DNA from: JBGTSJ01 sp041940305
GTDB lineage: Bacteria > Planctomycetota > Planctomycetia > Planctomycetales > Planctomycetaceae
Length of the DNA: 51,472 bases
NCBI GenBank assembly: GCA_041940305.1
Contig: JBGTSJ010000033.1
Location: forward strand, 1 to 51,472
Direction: 5' to 3'
The position numbers and the translations under genes were made by a program. Under the pieces are notes generated by a model. The model was given only the letters and a program-made list of their open reading frames with translations. It was not told the DNA's origin and ran no database searches. Shown in pieces: positions 19,801 through 28,160 of the stretch. The first letter of the stretch is position 1, and the number at the start of each line of letters is the position of its first letter.

Positions 19801-20287
19801 ACGGGACGCCTTGGGAATCGAACCAATCGGCCAGCGCGGCAATCTGTACGCGTTCAGCACCTATGGACCGGTGCGGGCTGCGGAGTTCCGGTCGATGGCG
19901 CAGTCGCTCATCGTGCTGATCGGAGCGGGACTGACGCTGTTGCTCGGCTTCGTGTTTGGCAGGATTCCGGCGACGCGCAACGTGCTGTCGGTGCTGGTGC
20001 TCGGGTTCGTGTTCGCGCTGCTGAGCCTGTGGCACCTCGAACTCATGCAGTTGTTGATGCAGCCCGCACTGCTGGGACTGCTTCTGGCATGCATGGCCGT
20101 GGCGTTTGACGCGGCCACGCGGCGGCGGCGAGGCATACCGACGTCGCGTGACGGCAGCAGCATCTCCCGACCCTCAGGAGGACGAGGCGACCGACAGTCT
20201 TCGATTCACGGTTCGGGACCGGCCGCAACCGCACGGACCGCCGTCTATCCGGCGGAAGCCGCCTCTCAGTCCGGAGGCGCTCCGTGA
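16889..20287 (+). CDS. Giant exported membrane-anchored protein A, unknown function (planctomycete-type)
   Basis: A 1132-residue protein starting at GTG 16889, chosen because it begins a good signal peptide (GRRHSIPLAFPFLCGILC, ending LFAQP) and follows AGAAGGGG. The frame is open further upstream to 16763. The ectodomain (about 25-1000) is rich in alternating hydrophobic beta strands and has no Cys-rich or catalytic motif I recognise. It begins IVYVQRDGRWVPVPAEEVFP and VYISSLSLDGEVAGDF. Three membrane segments follow: about 1004-1025 (SLIVLIGAGLTLLLGFVFG), 1031-1050 (VLSVLVLGFVFALLSLWHL) and 1055-1072, then a basic Ser-rich tail. Its TGA overlaps the GTG of the next gene. Function unknown; its coupled partner shares the same plan. 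Confidence 0.85.
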   Translation: MGRRHSIPLAFPFLCGILCAPLFAQPAPDSDSVPAMTEVASERNQSDSASPLLSLGDIVYVQRDGRWVPVPAEEVFPADAAQSIPDPEREPPTVYISSLSLDGEVAGDFAELTADIGIEVTRDQQWQEVALGLQQAHVYEPSYDGPGDAVPAPGLPPEEGVHWLVRGKGSHRLQLRFRLPIKSTPAGEQLQLTLPRLPSGFYARAVLRIPANNAVLRGPGEGVEVRRRELEGGWTEFDCDVKDARWDLSWRNHVDEQPIVSQTSYMRLGRIDGELRLQIRHQCDVSRGSLSELNVRLPTGFTLRDVQRGLQGDRLMWSPIDNREGWVRVLLSPPAEIEESLELNWRLSRPFPTEGGLIQLDGLELEGAGPHIGTIVLESVDGYSLSPPTGGSQGVYQTSTTEPRTGGGPAVLRAFEFQALPFLLEFEIAPIPPRVSATAHNYLWLGLEQDQLHVWTELTVESGQLGEVVWDWPGWSAAGWAPASTLVDVAIVTGDATEIVRGTIGAPPDDEEQDQIRLSLSRPCSGRMRVLLTLNRLPPPDGTDLEFFAVRPAAEYSGRTGTLSIAGERQLEIKTAAEAPLTPATETPVRPAGVPATFSGAAAQVYVLNAGVAPLRLSRVEHARTIRASALVTVTEISRRSIRVLQEIDYQVQYGEIASLLLQLPDVLLEQVPASGEGAGNSFQDVGVEFRLSDGTPLRAERTEKQVRLQLPLPAHDEFRVIVDFVLPLPAINDGRGQNVELPFVRSLDAEFSATLLRIESPETLRLAQDQSGWQFRDTRSGIPAWITAEHPERAILRLDESLLRAPQQFTVDTAFVRTWLDDAGESRTEAEYVIRKAPGRILIRLPEAATNVEFRWNGVPLDSGSGVRSFADQPGSFIIEHTASVGNGGPDRLMLRYRRPGGRALSILANTRIQFPEFVDSVAVTETMFEVVLPPDQQLSDPPSGFVPQYAWERQNVIWMRKSTADYRARRDALGIEPIGQRGNLYAFSTYGPVRAAEFRSMAQSLIVLIGAGLTLLLGFVFGRIPATRNVLSVLVLGFVFALLSLWHLELMQLLMQPALLGLLLACMAVAFDAATRRRRGIPTSRDGSSISRPSGGRGDRQSSIHGSGPAATARTAVYPAEAASQSGGAP

Positions 20288-23200
20288 GCCGATGCACCCG
20301 TCGCCCGATCGAGAGTCGACCTCTCCGGGCAGCGTTGATCTGCGCCGCATGGCTGACTGTGTTCGTGCTCGTGCCGGCGACAGCCGATGACGATCTCTGG
20401 CGGCGGGCCTATGTGCCGGCGGATGCGCCCGAAGTCTGGCCGTCCGGCGAATGGGCGCCCGTTCCGCTGAACGAACTGGAGTTGTTCCTTGAAGACCGAT
20501 CGAAAACAGCCGCGGAGCGTGCGCCGCAACCGGTGATTGACCGAGCGGTCTACCGCGGCTCTCTGACGGAGGACGGATTCTGTGAGGGGACTCTCGAGTT
20601 CGACATGAGCCGGCCCACGGGCGTGCGTGAGGTGTTCGAATTCGGCGACGTGAGTTTGGCGCTATCCGGGTTGACGTGGGATGGCGAGTCAGCGATCTGG
20701 GGAACGGCCCCCGACGATCGAATGCTGCTTCTCGTTGAACAACCGGCGGGAAAGCTGAAAGGGGAGTGGTCGATTCGCGGCAGGCCCGTCTTCGGCCGCC
20801 GGGACTTCAACTTCAGGCTGCCGGCCGCCGGTTCGACGAGAATTGAACTGACGCTCCCGAATGCGATGCAGCTCCGGTGCAGCGACGGCATTGTACTGCC
20901 TCCGGTCGACGCCGAACCGGGTCATCGAACCTGGCTGCTCGAGATTGGCGGGAGGAGCCAGTGTACGTGCACCGTGGAGTCCATCGCATCGACCGGAGCC
21001 CCACTCGTCCAGTGTGAGCGCTCGCTGGTCTATTCGATTCGCGCCGACATTTGCCGAATTCAGGCGGACTTCACGGTCCATGCCCGACACGCAGTGCCGG
21101 GCGAGCTGATCTTCGACGTCCCCGCGGATCTCCACCGGGTGTCGACAACGTACGCCGCCAGTACGAGTCTGACCAGCAGGCTGGAAGTGCAGGAGGACTC
21201 GGCCCGGCTCCACGTCCCGCTTCCAAACCTGACTCCCGGTCGAATCGGGACAATTCGCATCGTGGGAGACGTGCCGCTCCGCCAGGGATCGGACTGGCAA
21301 CTCCCTGAAGTTTCATTGCAGGGTGCCGTGCTGACGTCGGGCGAGCGTCGAATGCACATCGATCGACCACTGACGCTGAATTCGGTCACGCTCAGCGACG
21401 TGCGTCAGACCGGGGTGGATGCCGACGCGAGCGGGGGAGATTGGTTCTACGAGGACCTGTCGGCGGAGTCCGCTGTGACGGTGCACATCGGCCGTCCGAC
21501 GTTGCTCACAACGGCTCGCGTGCTCACCTGGATCGATGCGACGGATGATGCGGCCGTCTTTCGCGCGGCAATCGAGCTGCAATGCCACTCGGGAAGCGCT
21601 TTTCACGCTGTGTTTCGCATGCCGACCGACTGGCGGATTACCGACGTCGTGCCGGTGGCGCAGTCGACGTCGTCGGGTGTCGCGTCGTGGCGCGTTGCCG
21701 CAGGGGAAGGTGAGAACTGGCTGGACGTCGAATTCCGGCAGGCATTGACGCCCCAGTCGACGCGCCGCATCCTGGTCACCGGTCGCTGGACCGGAGCCGC
21801 ATCGAATCGGGTGCTGGAACCGTTTCCCGCGCCCGCATCGGCAGACGAATCTTCAGTCGTGCTGGGGATCGTGATTCCCGAGCGATGGACCCTGTCCGCC
21901 GGCGAAGGCGGCGGACTTCAGCAACTCGACGGTCCACCCGGCGCCGCCTGGGGCGAATTGCTCCAGGTTCTGCAATCGAACGACAACGCCGCACAAGCGG
22001 TCTGGCTGGCGGCGAACGGGGACTCCCAGTCCGAAAGAATCTCACTGCTGCGTACGACGGACCTGCCGTCGGACCGGAGTGTCGACGCGTCGCCCCGTCC
22101 GAAGCCGCCTGCACCGGATGCCGATCATGACCGGGACCACACGCTGAATCTGACGCTGCACTCGGCGGTCGCCGGCCTCAAGTCGAAGTGGATCTGGCAT
22201 GTCGCTCGATACCGGCTGTCACCCCATGACGGAAATCTGGAGCTGGCATTTCGATTGCCGTCTCCCGCGAGTTTCGACTCATTGACCGTTGACGGTGTTC
22301 CTCACGAGGTGCTTGTCAGCTCTGATCGTGTCCAGCCGGCTCCGTTCGAAAGCAGCGCCGCCGAGATTGCGGTGCATTTTCGGACGCCGATGACGGCGGA
22401 TCGTTCGATCCTGGAGCGGACCGCCGCGGTGCCGCTGCCGGAGTGGAATACACCGGTCGCTGGTTTCGAGTGGCGAGTCGCTGCTCCCGATACCGTCCGG
22501 TTGATCGACTGCGGTGTGCCGTTCTCGGTGGCGACGGAGCAGTGGGAGCCGTCCTGGTCAGAACGCGTATTCGGTCCGCTCGCACGAGCACCGGATACGG
22601 ATCGCTTTAATCCGCGAGAGGCCGCGGAATGGCAAACCCTCTTCGATTTCGACGAAAACGCAGGCGTCAGCGCTGATGGACGCCGGGTCCGGGAAATCGG
22701 CATCGCAGCCGTGGAGGCTCCCTCGACCGCAATCGTGACGCTGGTCGATGCAGGACTCAGCAGGGGCTTGGGATGGGCGGTGCTGTTCGCGGCTCTGATC
22801 GCAGCGGTCATAGTCCGCCGGGTGACGGGCGTCATGACGCCGCTGGCCGCAACTGCGGGCTTCCTCCTGATCGGAGCGCTGATCGCTGACGCGCCCTACG
22901 TCGCCATGCTGGGAGGCGGATTCGCCGGCATCGGACTGGGGTGCCTGCTGCCGCGATCATGGATCGAACGTCGCGACATCCTCTCCGGTTGGGGCAATGA
23001 GAGCCGAGCGAAGCGACGCCGGGCGGCGATGGCAGCCTGCATCGCAGGCATGATCGGTCTGGCCGGCGTCACCAACGGGACCACGCGGGCTCAGCAGGGG
23101 GAGACTCGCGCGGCGGCTGCGGTCGGTGACTCAACCGAAGAGCCCCCGGCGGTCGACATCCTGATTCCCTATGCCGGCAATGAACCGGGACAACTCGCCT

Positions 23201-26200
23201 ATGTCCGAAGACAGCTGTTGCCCCAGTTTGAGGCCTGGCGGACTGCCGTCAGTGGACGGCCGGATTACCTGTTGAGCGCGGCCCGCTATCAGAACACGGC
23301 TTCGGATCCGGACACGCTGCGGGCGGAGTTCGACGTCACAATGCTCAGCAGTGAACGGCCGATCGTCGTTCGTCTTCCATTGCGCAATATCTCGTTCCGT
23401 GACTCAAACGATTGCGAAGTCGATGGCCGGCGAACGCCGTTGCGTCCCAACGCAGCTGGAACGGGCTGGCTGGTTGAAATCCGTGCCGCACTGGACGTCG
23501 ACGATGACACGAACCAGGGCAACGCAGCCAGAACCGTTTCGATCGTCGTGCCCATGCGGTTGGCCTCCGGACCGTCAGCACTCGATATGGGAGTGCCGCC
23601 CGTTCTCGACAGTTCATTCCGGCTGCACGGACTGATCCCCGCTCAGGTTGAAACGTCGGCATTGGGGGGCGTGAGACAATCGGCCGATGGATCCCTGCTG
23701 GGTGCGCTGGGCGGCATCTCGACATTGAGCGTCAGTCCGGTGGATGCGCCCAGCCCGGACGGCGCTCCGACCTCCATGTCCGGTGACGCACTGTCGTTGA
23801 TCGAGGCTCATCCGCTCAGAGCCCGGATTCGGACCCGACTGACGCCCGATTTTTCCGACGATGCATCCGGCGCCTTTCGGACTCGAACGATGTCGCTGTT
23901 GCTGCCCGGTCGCACGGAAGTTCGCGAAGTAGCCGCCGAAGGTTTGCGTGGGTTCTCAGCCGCCTACGATTCGGAATCCTCGACGCTGCTCGAACTCGAG
24001 TTCGATGCACCGGTTGCGGACGGGAGCGACATTCACCTCGATTACAGTGTCCCGCTGAGCCAGGTGGAGGGGGTGACGGCGCTGCCCCCCCTCAGCCTGC
24101 TGAACGGCGGGCGTCTGCAGAGTCATCGCATCGGCCTGAGGCCCGCGCGGGGCCTGTCGCTGAGCACGTTGCCGCCGGCGACTGACGTCGTGCAGGAGCT
24201 GCCGGTGCAGCTGTTCGACGCACCGGACGAAACGTCCTGGCCCGCGCCTGAGGCGGCCTTCGTTCTGCGGGAGCCGGCGGCGCTGCCGGTCAGGCTGAAT
24301 CGAATTGATCCTCAGCGCTCAGTCGCCCTGGAGCAAACACTGGCCATCGGCGAACAGCGCATCGACTGGACGCTCTCCGCCGTCATTGACGTGTCGGCCG
24401 CGCCCGCCTACTCCCATCGGCTGCAGGTGGGATCCAACGCACGCATCGACCAGGTTTCGGTGTTGCAGGACGGTGCCGACCGCCTGCTGAGCTGGTCGCT
24501 CGACGGAGATCGCCTGACCGTCAACGTGCAGGGCGAGTCGATCGGCCGGCAGGAGTTGTTGGTGACCGGGCGTCTGCCGCTGGATACCGACTCGCCCGTC
24601 GCGGTCCCGTCCTCGACGTTCGCCGATGCCACCCTCTCCGCATCCGAGCTGGTCATTCAAAACGCAACTCACTTTGTCATCGATCTCCTCGATGAGTCCG
24701 GAATGGAGCTTCCCGTGGAACCGGTGGCGGCCGCCGGATCAGGCCCGTCGGACGCTGTCTCGCTGCGACGGTTGCCGATGTTGACGGCCGGCCGGCCGCG
24801 CGCCCTGCGGCTACAGGCTCCGGCCGTCCCCCCACCAGTCAATCTGGTCGTCACCCTGCGACCTGAAAAGGGACTCTGGCGCATGACGACGCTGTTCCGG
24901 GCAACGCCGGGAGAACAACTGCCCGCGCCGTTCGAGATTCGCGCACCGCGGAGCCTGGCCACCGCCATCGCCACGGACCCTGGCGTCGTCATCTCATGGC
25001 CGAGTCAACCGGGCGGCGAGGGGGCGGGCGAGTTTGTCAGTATGGAACTCAGCCCGGCCGAGGGGAGCGAGTGGGTGGAGTGCTCCGTGACACTTCTGTT
25101 GCCTCAACCGACGACTCAGAAATGGCCCCTGCCGATTGTCGCACCGGCCGCCGCACCGGTCGCAGAACGATGGCTGCAGATTGCCGACGACGCGCCGTTC
25201 GTGCCCGACCCCGACGCGGCAGACCGGCTCGAACCGGATGAAACAGTGTCGATCACATCGGACGATGCAGCAGGCGGGGAGAAGTTCGCTTCGTTTCGCA
25301 TGACGTCCGCGCAGATCGCCCTGCGACAACGCCCCACCGACCAGCAGCCATTCGACGTCCCGCTGGCAGAGACAGTCGTCTGGTCCGATGATGAACATCG
25401 GCAGGCGGGCGTGACGATCTGGCACATCGTGCCGCATCAGCAGCATTGCACCGTGGAGGCCCTGCTGCCTGACGGAGTCCACATGAATCGCATTCTCTGG
25501 AATTCGCACGCCGTCGACGCGTCCGCGACATCCGCTGCCACAGCCGCCATTGACCTTTTCGATCTGACCCCTGAGTCGGCGAACCAATTGGAACTCCACT
25601 GGCGGCGACAGGATGCCGCGGCCGGCCGACGATTGATCGTGGAGCGTCCGCGCCCGTCTGATATCGAACCGGACAGCGAATTGCTGACGGTCCTCCCTCC
25701 CAGGGGATTCGATTGCATCCCTCACAGAGACGGCGGTCCGCCCAGCGCTGCCCGATCCGGTTTGCTGCGTCTGGAAAAACTGGTGCAATTGGCGACGGAT
25801 CGACGGGTGGCATCCGGCAGCGAAGCGGGCCTGTCTCTACTGCATCACCAGATCGAGGCCACTCTGGCCTCCACAACGTCGCAATCACTGGACGATGAAG
25901 AACAACGCCGGCTGGCGACGGTGCGCCGCCGGTGGAGCGAACTGCAGACGCCGACCGTCTCGCAATTCAAGGAGCCGCTGGTCGACACCCACATCATTGA
26001 TTCAGTGCGAGTCAGTCCCCATGCAGTGCCGATCCCCGTCTCGTCCAACACCGATGTGATCGAACTCTGGATCGTCCGCCAGAGATCGTGGCTGCTGGTA
26101 ACCGCGTTGCTGGCGATTGCGGCTGCGACCGCCCTGTTTTGGCGTAGGCGCTCATGGCTGCCTGCCCGCTGGACCCCCGCTCCCTACGCGGGTCTGGTCA

Positions 26201-26343
26201 TCGCAGGTCTCGTATGGTGGTTGTGGTTCATGGCGAGCGCCCTGGGACTGGCGCTCCTGGCGACAGGTCTCGCACTGCAGGTCTCAGGCTGGCTGCGCAC
26301 CCCCCGGTCCGAGTCGATCGCCGGCGGACACGAAGGAGTCTGA
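20284..26343 (+). CDS. Giant membrane protein B (2019 residues), two tandem ectodomain-plus-membrane modules, unknown function
   Basis: It starts at GTG 20284 in a GTGA overlap with the preceding gene, so translation is coupled. A signal peptide (LRAALICAAWLTVFVLVPA) is followed by a beta-rich ectodomain to about 825. Membrane segments lie near 827-847, 855-890 and 914-938. A second ectodomain starts DILIPYAGNEPGQLAYVRRQ. C-terminal membrane segments lie near 1934-1952 and 1969-2000. Each ectodomain contains recurring units ending in short hydrophobic-strand motifs such as RILVTGRWTG and ELLVTGRLPL. N-terminal portions of each module (APVPLNELELFLEDRS here, GRWVPVPAEEVFPAD in protein A) look related. 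The protein reads like two fused copies of protein A. No enzyme motif was seen. Confidence 0.85.
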   Translation: MSRCTRRPIESRPLRAALICAAWLTVFVLVPATADDDLWRRAYVPADAPEVWPSGEWAPVPLNELELFLEDRSKTAAERAPQPVIDRAVYRGSLTEDGFCEGTLEFDMSRPTGVREVFEFGDVSLALSGLTWDGESAIWGTAPDDRMLLLVEQPAGKLKGEWSIRGRPVFGRRDFNFRLPAAGSTRIELTLPNAMQLRCSDGIVLPPVDAEPGHRTWLLEIGGRSQCTCTVESIASTGAPLVQCERSLVYSIRADICRIQADFTVHARHAVPGELIFDVPADLHRVSTTYAASTSLTSRLEVQEDSARLHVPLPNLTPGRIGTIRIVGDVPLRQGSDWQLPEVSLQGAVLTSGERRMHIDRPLTLNSVTLSDVRQTGVDADASGGDWFYEDLSAESAVTVHIGRPTLLTTARVLTWIDATDDAAVFRAAIELQCHSGSAFHAVFRMPTDWRITDVVPVAQSTSSGVASWRVAAGEGENWLDVEFRQALTPQSTRRILVTGRWTGAASNRVLEPFPAPASADESSVVLGIVIPERWTLSAGEGGGLQQLDGPPGAAWGELLQVLQSNDNAAQAVWLAANGDSQSERISLLRTTDLPSDRSVDASPRPKPPAPDADHDRDHTLNLTLHSAVAGLKSKWIWHVARYRLSPHDGNLELAFRLPSPASFDSLTVDGVPHEVLVSSDRVQPAPFESSAAEIAVHFRTPMTADRSILERTAAVPLPEWNTPVAGFEWRVAAPDTVRLIDCGVPFSVATEQWEPSWSERVFGPLARAPDTDRFNPREAAEWQTLFDFDENAGVSADGRRVREIGIAAVEAPSTAIVTLVDAGLSRGLGWAVLFAALIAAVIVRRVTGVMTPLAATAGFLLIGALIADAPYVAMLGGGFAGIGLGCLLPRSWIERRDILSGWGNESRAKRRRAAMAACIAGMIGLAGVTNGTTRAQQGETRAAAAVGDSTEEPPAVDILIPYAGNEPGQLAYVRRQLLPQFEAWRTAVSGRPDYLLSAARYQNTASDPDTLRAEFDVTMLSSERPIVVRLPLRNISFRDSNDCEVDGRRTPLRPNAAGTGWLVEIRAALDVDDDTNQGNAARTVSIVVPMRLASGPSALDMGVPPVLDSSFRLHGLIPAQVETSALGGVRQSADGSLLGALGGISTLSVSPVDAPSPDGAPTSMSGDALSLIEAHPLRARIRTRLTPDFSDDASGAFRTRTMSLLLPGRTEVREVAAEGLRGFSAAYDSESSTLLELEFDAPVADGSDIHLDYSVPLSQVEGVTALPPLSLLNGGRLQSHRIGLRPARGLSLSTLPPATDVVQELPVQLFDAPDETSWPAPEAAFVLREPAALPVRLNRIDPQRSVALEQTLAIGEQRIDWTLSAVIDVSAAPAYSHRLQVGSNARIDQVSVLQDGADRLLSWSLDGDRLTVNVQGESIGRQELLVTGRLPLDTDSPVAVPSSTFADATLSASELVIQNATHFVIDLLDESGMELPVEPVAAAGSGPSDAVSLRRLPMLTAGRPRALRLQAPAVPPPVNLVVTLRPEKGLWRMTTLFRATPGEQLPAPFEIRAPRSLATAIATDPGVVISWPSQPGGEGAGEFVSMELSPAEGSEWVECSVTLLLPQPTTQKWPLPIVAPAAAPVAERWLQIADDAPFVPDPDAADRLEPDETVSITSDDAAGGEKFASFRMTSAQIALRQRPTDQQPFDVPLAETVVWSDDEHRQAGVTIWHIVPHQQHCTVEALLPDGVHMNRILWNSHAVDASATSAATAAIDLFDLTPESANQLELHWRRQDAAAGRRLIVERPRPSDIEPDSELLTVLPPRGFDCIPHRDGGPPSAARSGLLRLEKLVQLATDRRVASGSEAGLSLLHHQIEATLASTTSQSLDDEEQRRLATVRRRWSELQTPTVSQFKEPLVDTHIIDSVRVSPHAVPIPVSSNTDVIELWIVRQRSWLLVTALLAIAAATALFWRRRSWLPARWTPAPYAGLVIAGLVWWLWFMASALGLALLATGLALQVSGWLRTPRSESIAGGHEGV

Positions 26344-26451
26344 AAGGCTTCAACTGACATCGATCCCGTCCGGCTCCAACTCCGCTGCACGCCGTGCCGC
26401 TCCAGAGGGGGCAGAGTTGCGATCGTTGCTTCACCACCTCACAATTCCCGT

Positions 26452-26964
26452 ATGACCTCTGATCAACTGCGACAACTGCAGACGCCGCTCAAGGAGCGTT
26501 ACCGGGAAGAGCCGGGCTCGGCCCGTGCCACGCTGACGGCCCGAGGTGAACTGGAGGTCGACCGGCTGATCTGCCGAATCGAGACCCGCCGCGAGCGGGT
26601 CGTTGAGAGCGGATTACATCCGATGACGGGCGGCGACGGGTCGGCGGCGTGCGCCGGTGACATGCTGCTCGAAGCCCTCGCCGGATGCGCTGGAGTAACC
26701 CTGTGCGCAGTTTCCACTGCGCTCGGCATTCCGGTGTCCGCAGGAACGGTGACCGTTGAGGGAGACTTGGATTTCCGCGGCACCCTGGGTGTCGAGAAGA
26801 CGGCCCCCGTGGGATTCGACGCGATCCGCGTGACGTTCTCGCTGGAAACAGACGGCAACGATGAACAGCTCGCAAAGCTCGCGTCGCTGACGGAGCGCTA
26901 TTGTGTCGTCGCGCAGACTCTGTCGCCGCGGCCGGAAGTCTCCGTCCGGCGATCAGCCCCCTGA
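26452..26964 (+). CDS. OsmC/Ohr family peroxiredoxin-like protein
   Basis: A 170-residue protein of the OsmC family, thiol peroxidases that reduce organic hydroperoxides. The two conserved cysteines are visible in EALAGCAGVTLCAVS and in LTERYCVVAQTLS. TVEGDLDFRGTLGVEK and FDAIRVTFSLE fit the OsmC fold. The N-terminal region has EPGSARATLTARGELEVDR, as in YhfA-like members. The ATG has no good SD. It is not clearly linked to the giant protein genes upstream (108-base gap). Confidence 0.85.
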   Translation: MTSDQLRQLQTPLKERYREEPGSARATLTARGELEVDRLICRIETRRERVVESGLHPMTGGDGSAACAGDMLLEALAGCAGVTLCAVSTALGIPVSAGTVTVEGDLDFRGTLGVEKTAPVGFDAIRVTFSLETDGNDEQLAKLASLTERYCVVAQTLSPRPEVSVRRSAP

Positions 26965-27157
26965 TCCCCGGACTTTTCCGGATTCTTGGGTTTTTCATAA
27001 GCCGCGAGCGTCCGTCGTCCGTACATCGGGACGACGCCCGCGGCAGGATTGCACTCGCGGCGGCCGCGGCGGATGATGGCTGCGTCGCGGCTCGCCGGCC
27101 ATTCGATCCGGCTCGCGGCACATTGCAGTTCCCATCGAGAACCACAAAGGAATCCCC

Positions 27158-28093
27158 ATGAAGCGTTCACTGCTGGCGGCGCTGTTGCTGTTGGCCCTGC
27201 CCGCGGCGGCATCGGCTCAGGTCGAGATCAAGCACGCCCCGGATTATCAGACAGGCGACGTGATTCGCACCGTCGCGGAAGTCAAAACGAAGCAAACGCT
27301 CGTCATTGCCGGAATGAACGTGGACACGAACGTCGAGAGCTTCTCCGCGACGCAGGAGACGATCGGCGAACGTACCTCCGACGGCAAGCTCCCCATCACG
27401 ACCGAATTCGAGTACTTCATCGTCAACCTTGAGACCCCGCTGGGAAAGTACGCGTTCGACTCCAACAGCCCGGACGCCGGCACGAAAGTCCCCGGACTCG
27501 AATCGCTGGATGCGCTGTTCAAGGCCATGTCCACGGCGAAGTGGACCGCCGTCGTCAACGACAAGCCGGAGCTGGAATCGATCAAGTTCGAAGGTGAGCC
27601 CTTCGCCCATCTGGACGACGCCACGAAGAAGGAAGTATCGCCCGAGCGCTTCAAGCAGGAGTACAACATTCAGCTGGCGCGGTTTCCCGAAGATCCGGTC
27701 TCGGTCGGAGACAAATGGACGCGGACCGAAGAGATGCTGATCGGCAGCGGCCAGTTCCTCAAGTTCGAGAGGGAGTTTGAGTATCTCGGAACCGAGAATG
27801 TGGACGGGAAGACGTTCGACAAGATCGGCATCACAGCGCTGTCGGTGCAGTACGGCATCGGCGAAGGCTCCGCCATCCCGCTGAAGCTTGATGACAGCAG
27901 ACTCAATATCGACTCATCAGAAGGAGTAATGCTCTACGATCGCGCCCTGAAAACCGTCACCAGCACGACGGAGAAAACGCGAATGAAAGGGGACATCAAT
28001 TTCTCGATCAACGTCAACGGCCAGGAGCAGAAACTCCCCGGGCAGGTGGACCTCACGATCGAGTCGAAGAACACCGTCGAGCCGCCGCAGTAG
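27158..28093 (+). CDS. Exported conserved hypothetical protein
   Basis: A 311-residue protein with a clear signal peptide (MKRSLLAALLLLALPAAASA-QVEIK) and AAGGA about 7 bases before the ATG. The mature part starts with APDYQTGDVIRTVAEVKTKQ and is predicted beta-rich, with FPEDPVSVGDKWTRTEEM as its most conserved-looking stretch. The pattern resembles planctomycete exported proteins of the DUF6263 type, but this is a low-confidence guess. It is followed by a hairpin shared with the converging dehydrogenase gene, so it is probably transcribed alone. Confidence 0.75.
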   Translation: MKRSLLAALLLLALPAAASAQVEIKHAPDYQTGDVIRTVAEVKTKQTLVIAGMNVDTNVESFSATQETIGERTSDGKLPITTEFEYFIVNLETPLGKYAFDSNSPDAGTKVPGLESLDALFKAMSTAKWTAVVNDKPELESIKFEGEPFAHLDDATKKEVSPERFKQEYNIQLARFPEDPVSVGDKWTRTEEMLIGSGQFLKFEREFEYLGTENVDGKTFDKIGITALSVQYGIGEGSAIPLKLDDSRLNIDSSEGVMLYDRALKTVTSTTEKTRMKGDINFSINVNGQEQKLPGQVDLTIESKNTVEPPQ

Positions 28094-28120
28094 CCCGACT
28101 GGACGACGCCGGCGCACCAG

Positions 28121-28145
28121 CCCGGCTTCTCACCGAGAAGCCGGG
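28121..28145. terminator. Bidirectional hairpin between convergent genes
   Basis: CCCGGCTTCTC / GAGAAGCCGGG, an 11-bp perfect stem with a 3-base loop, lies midway between the stops at 28093 and 28161. No long U tract is present on either side. Confidence 0.65.
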
Positions 28146-28160
28146 TCTGTCGCGCGCGGG

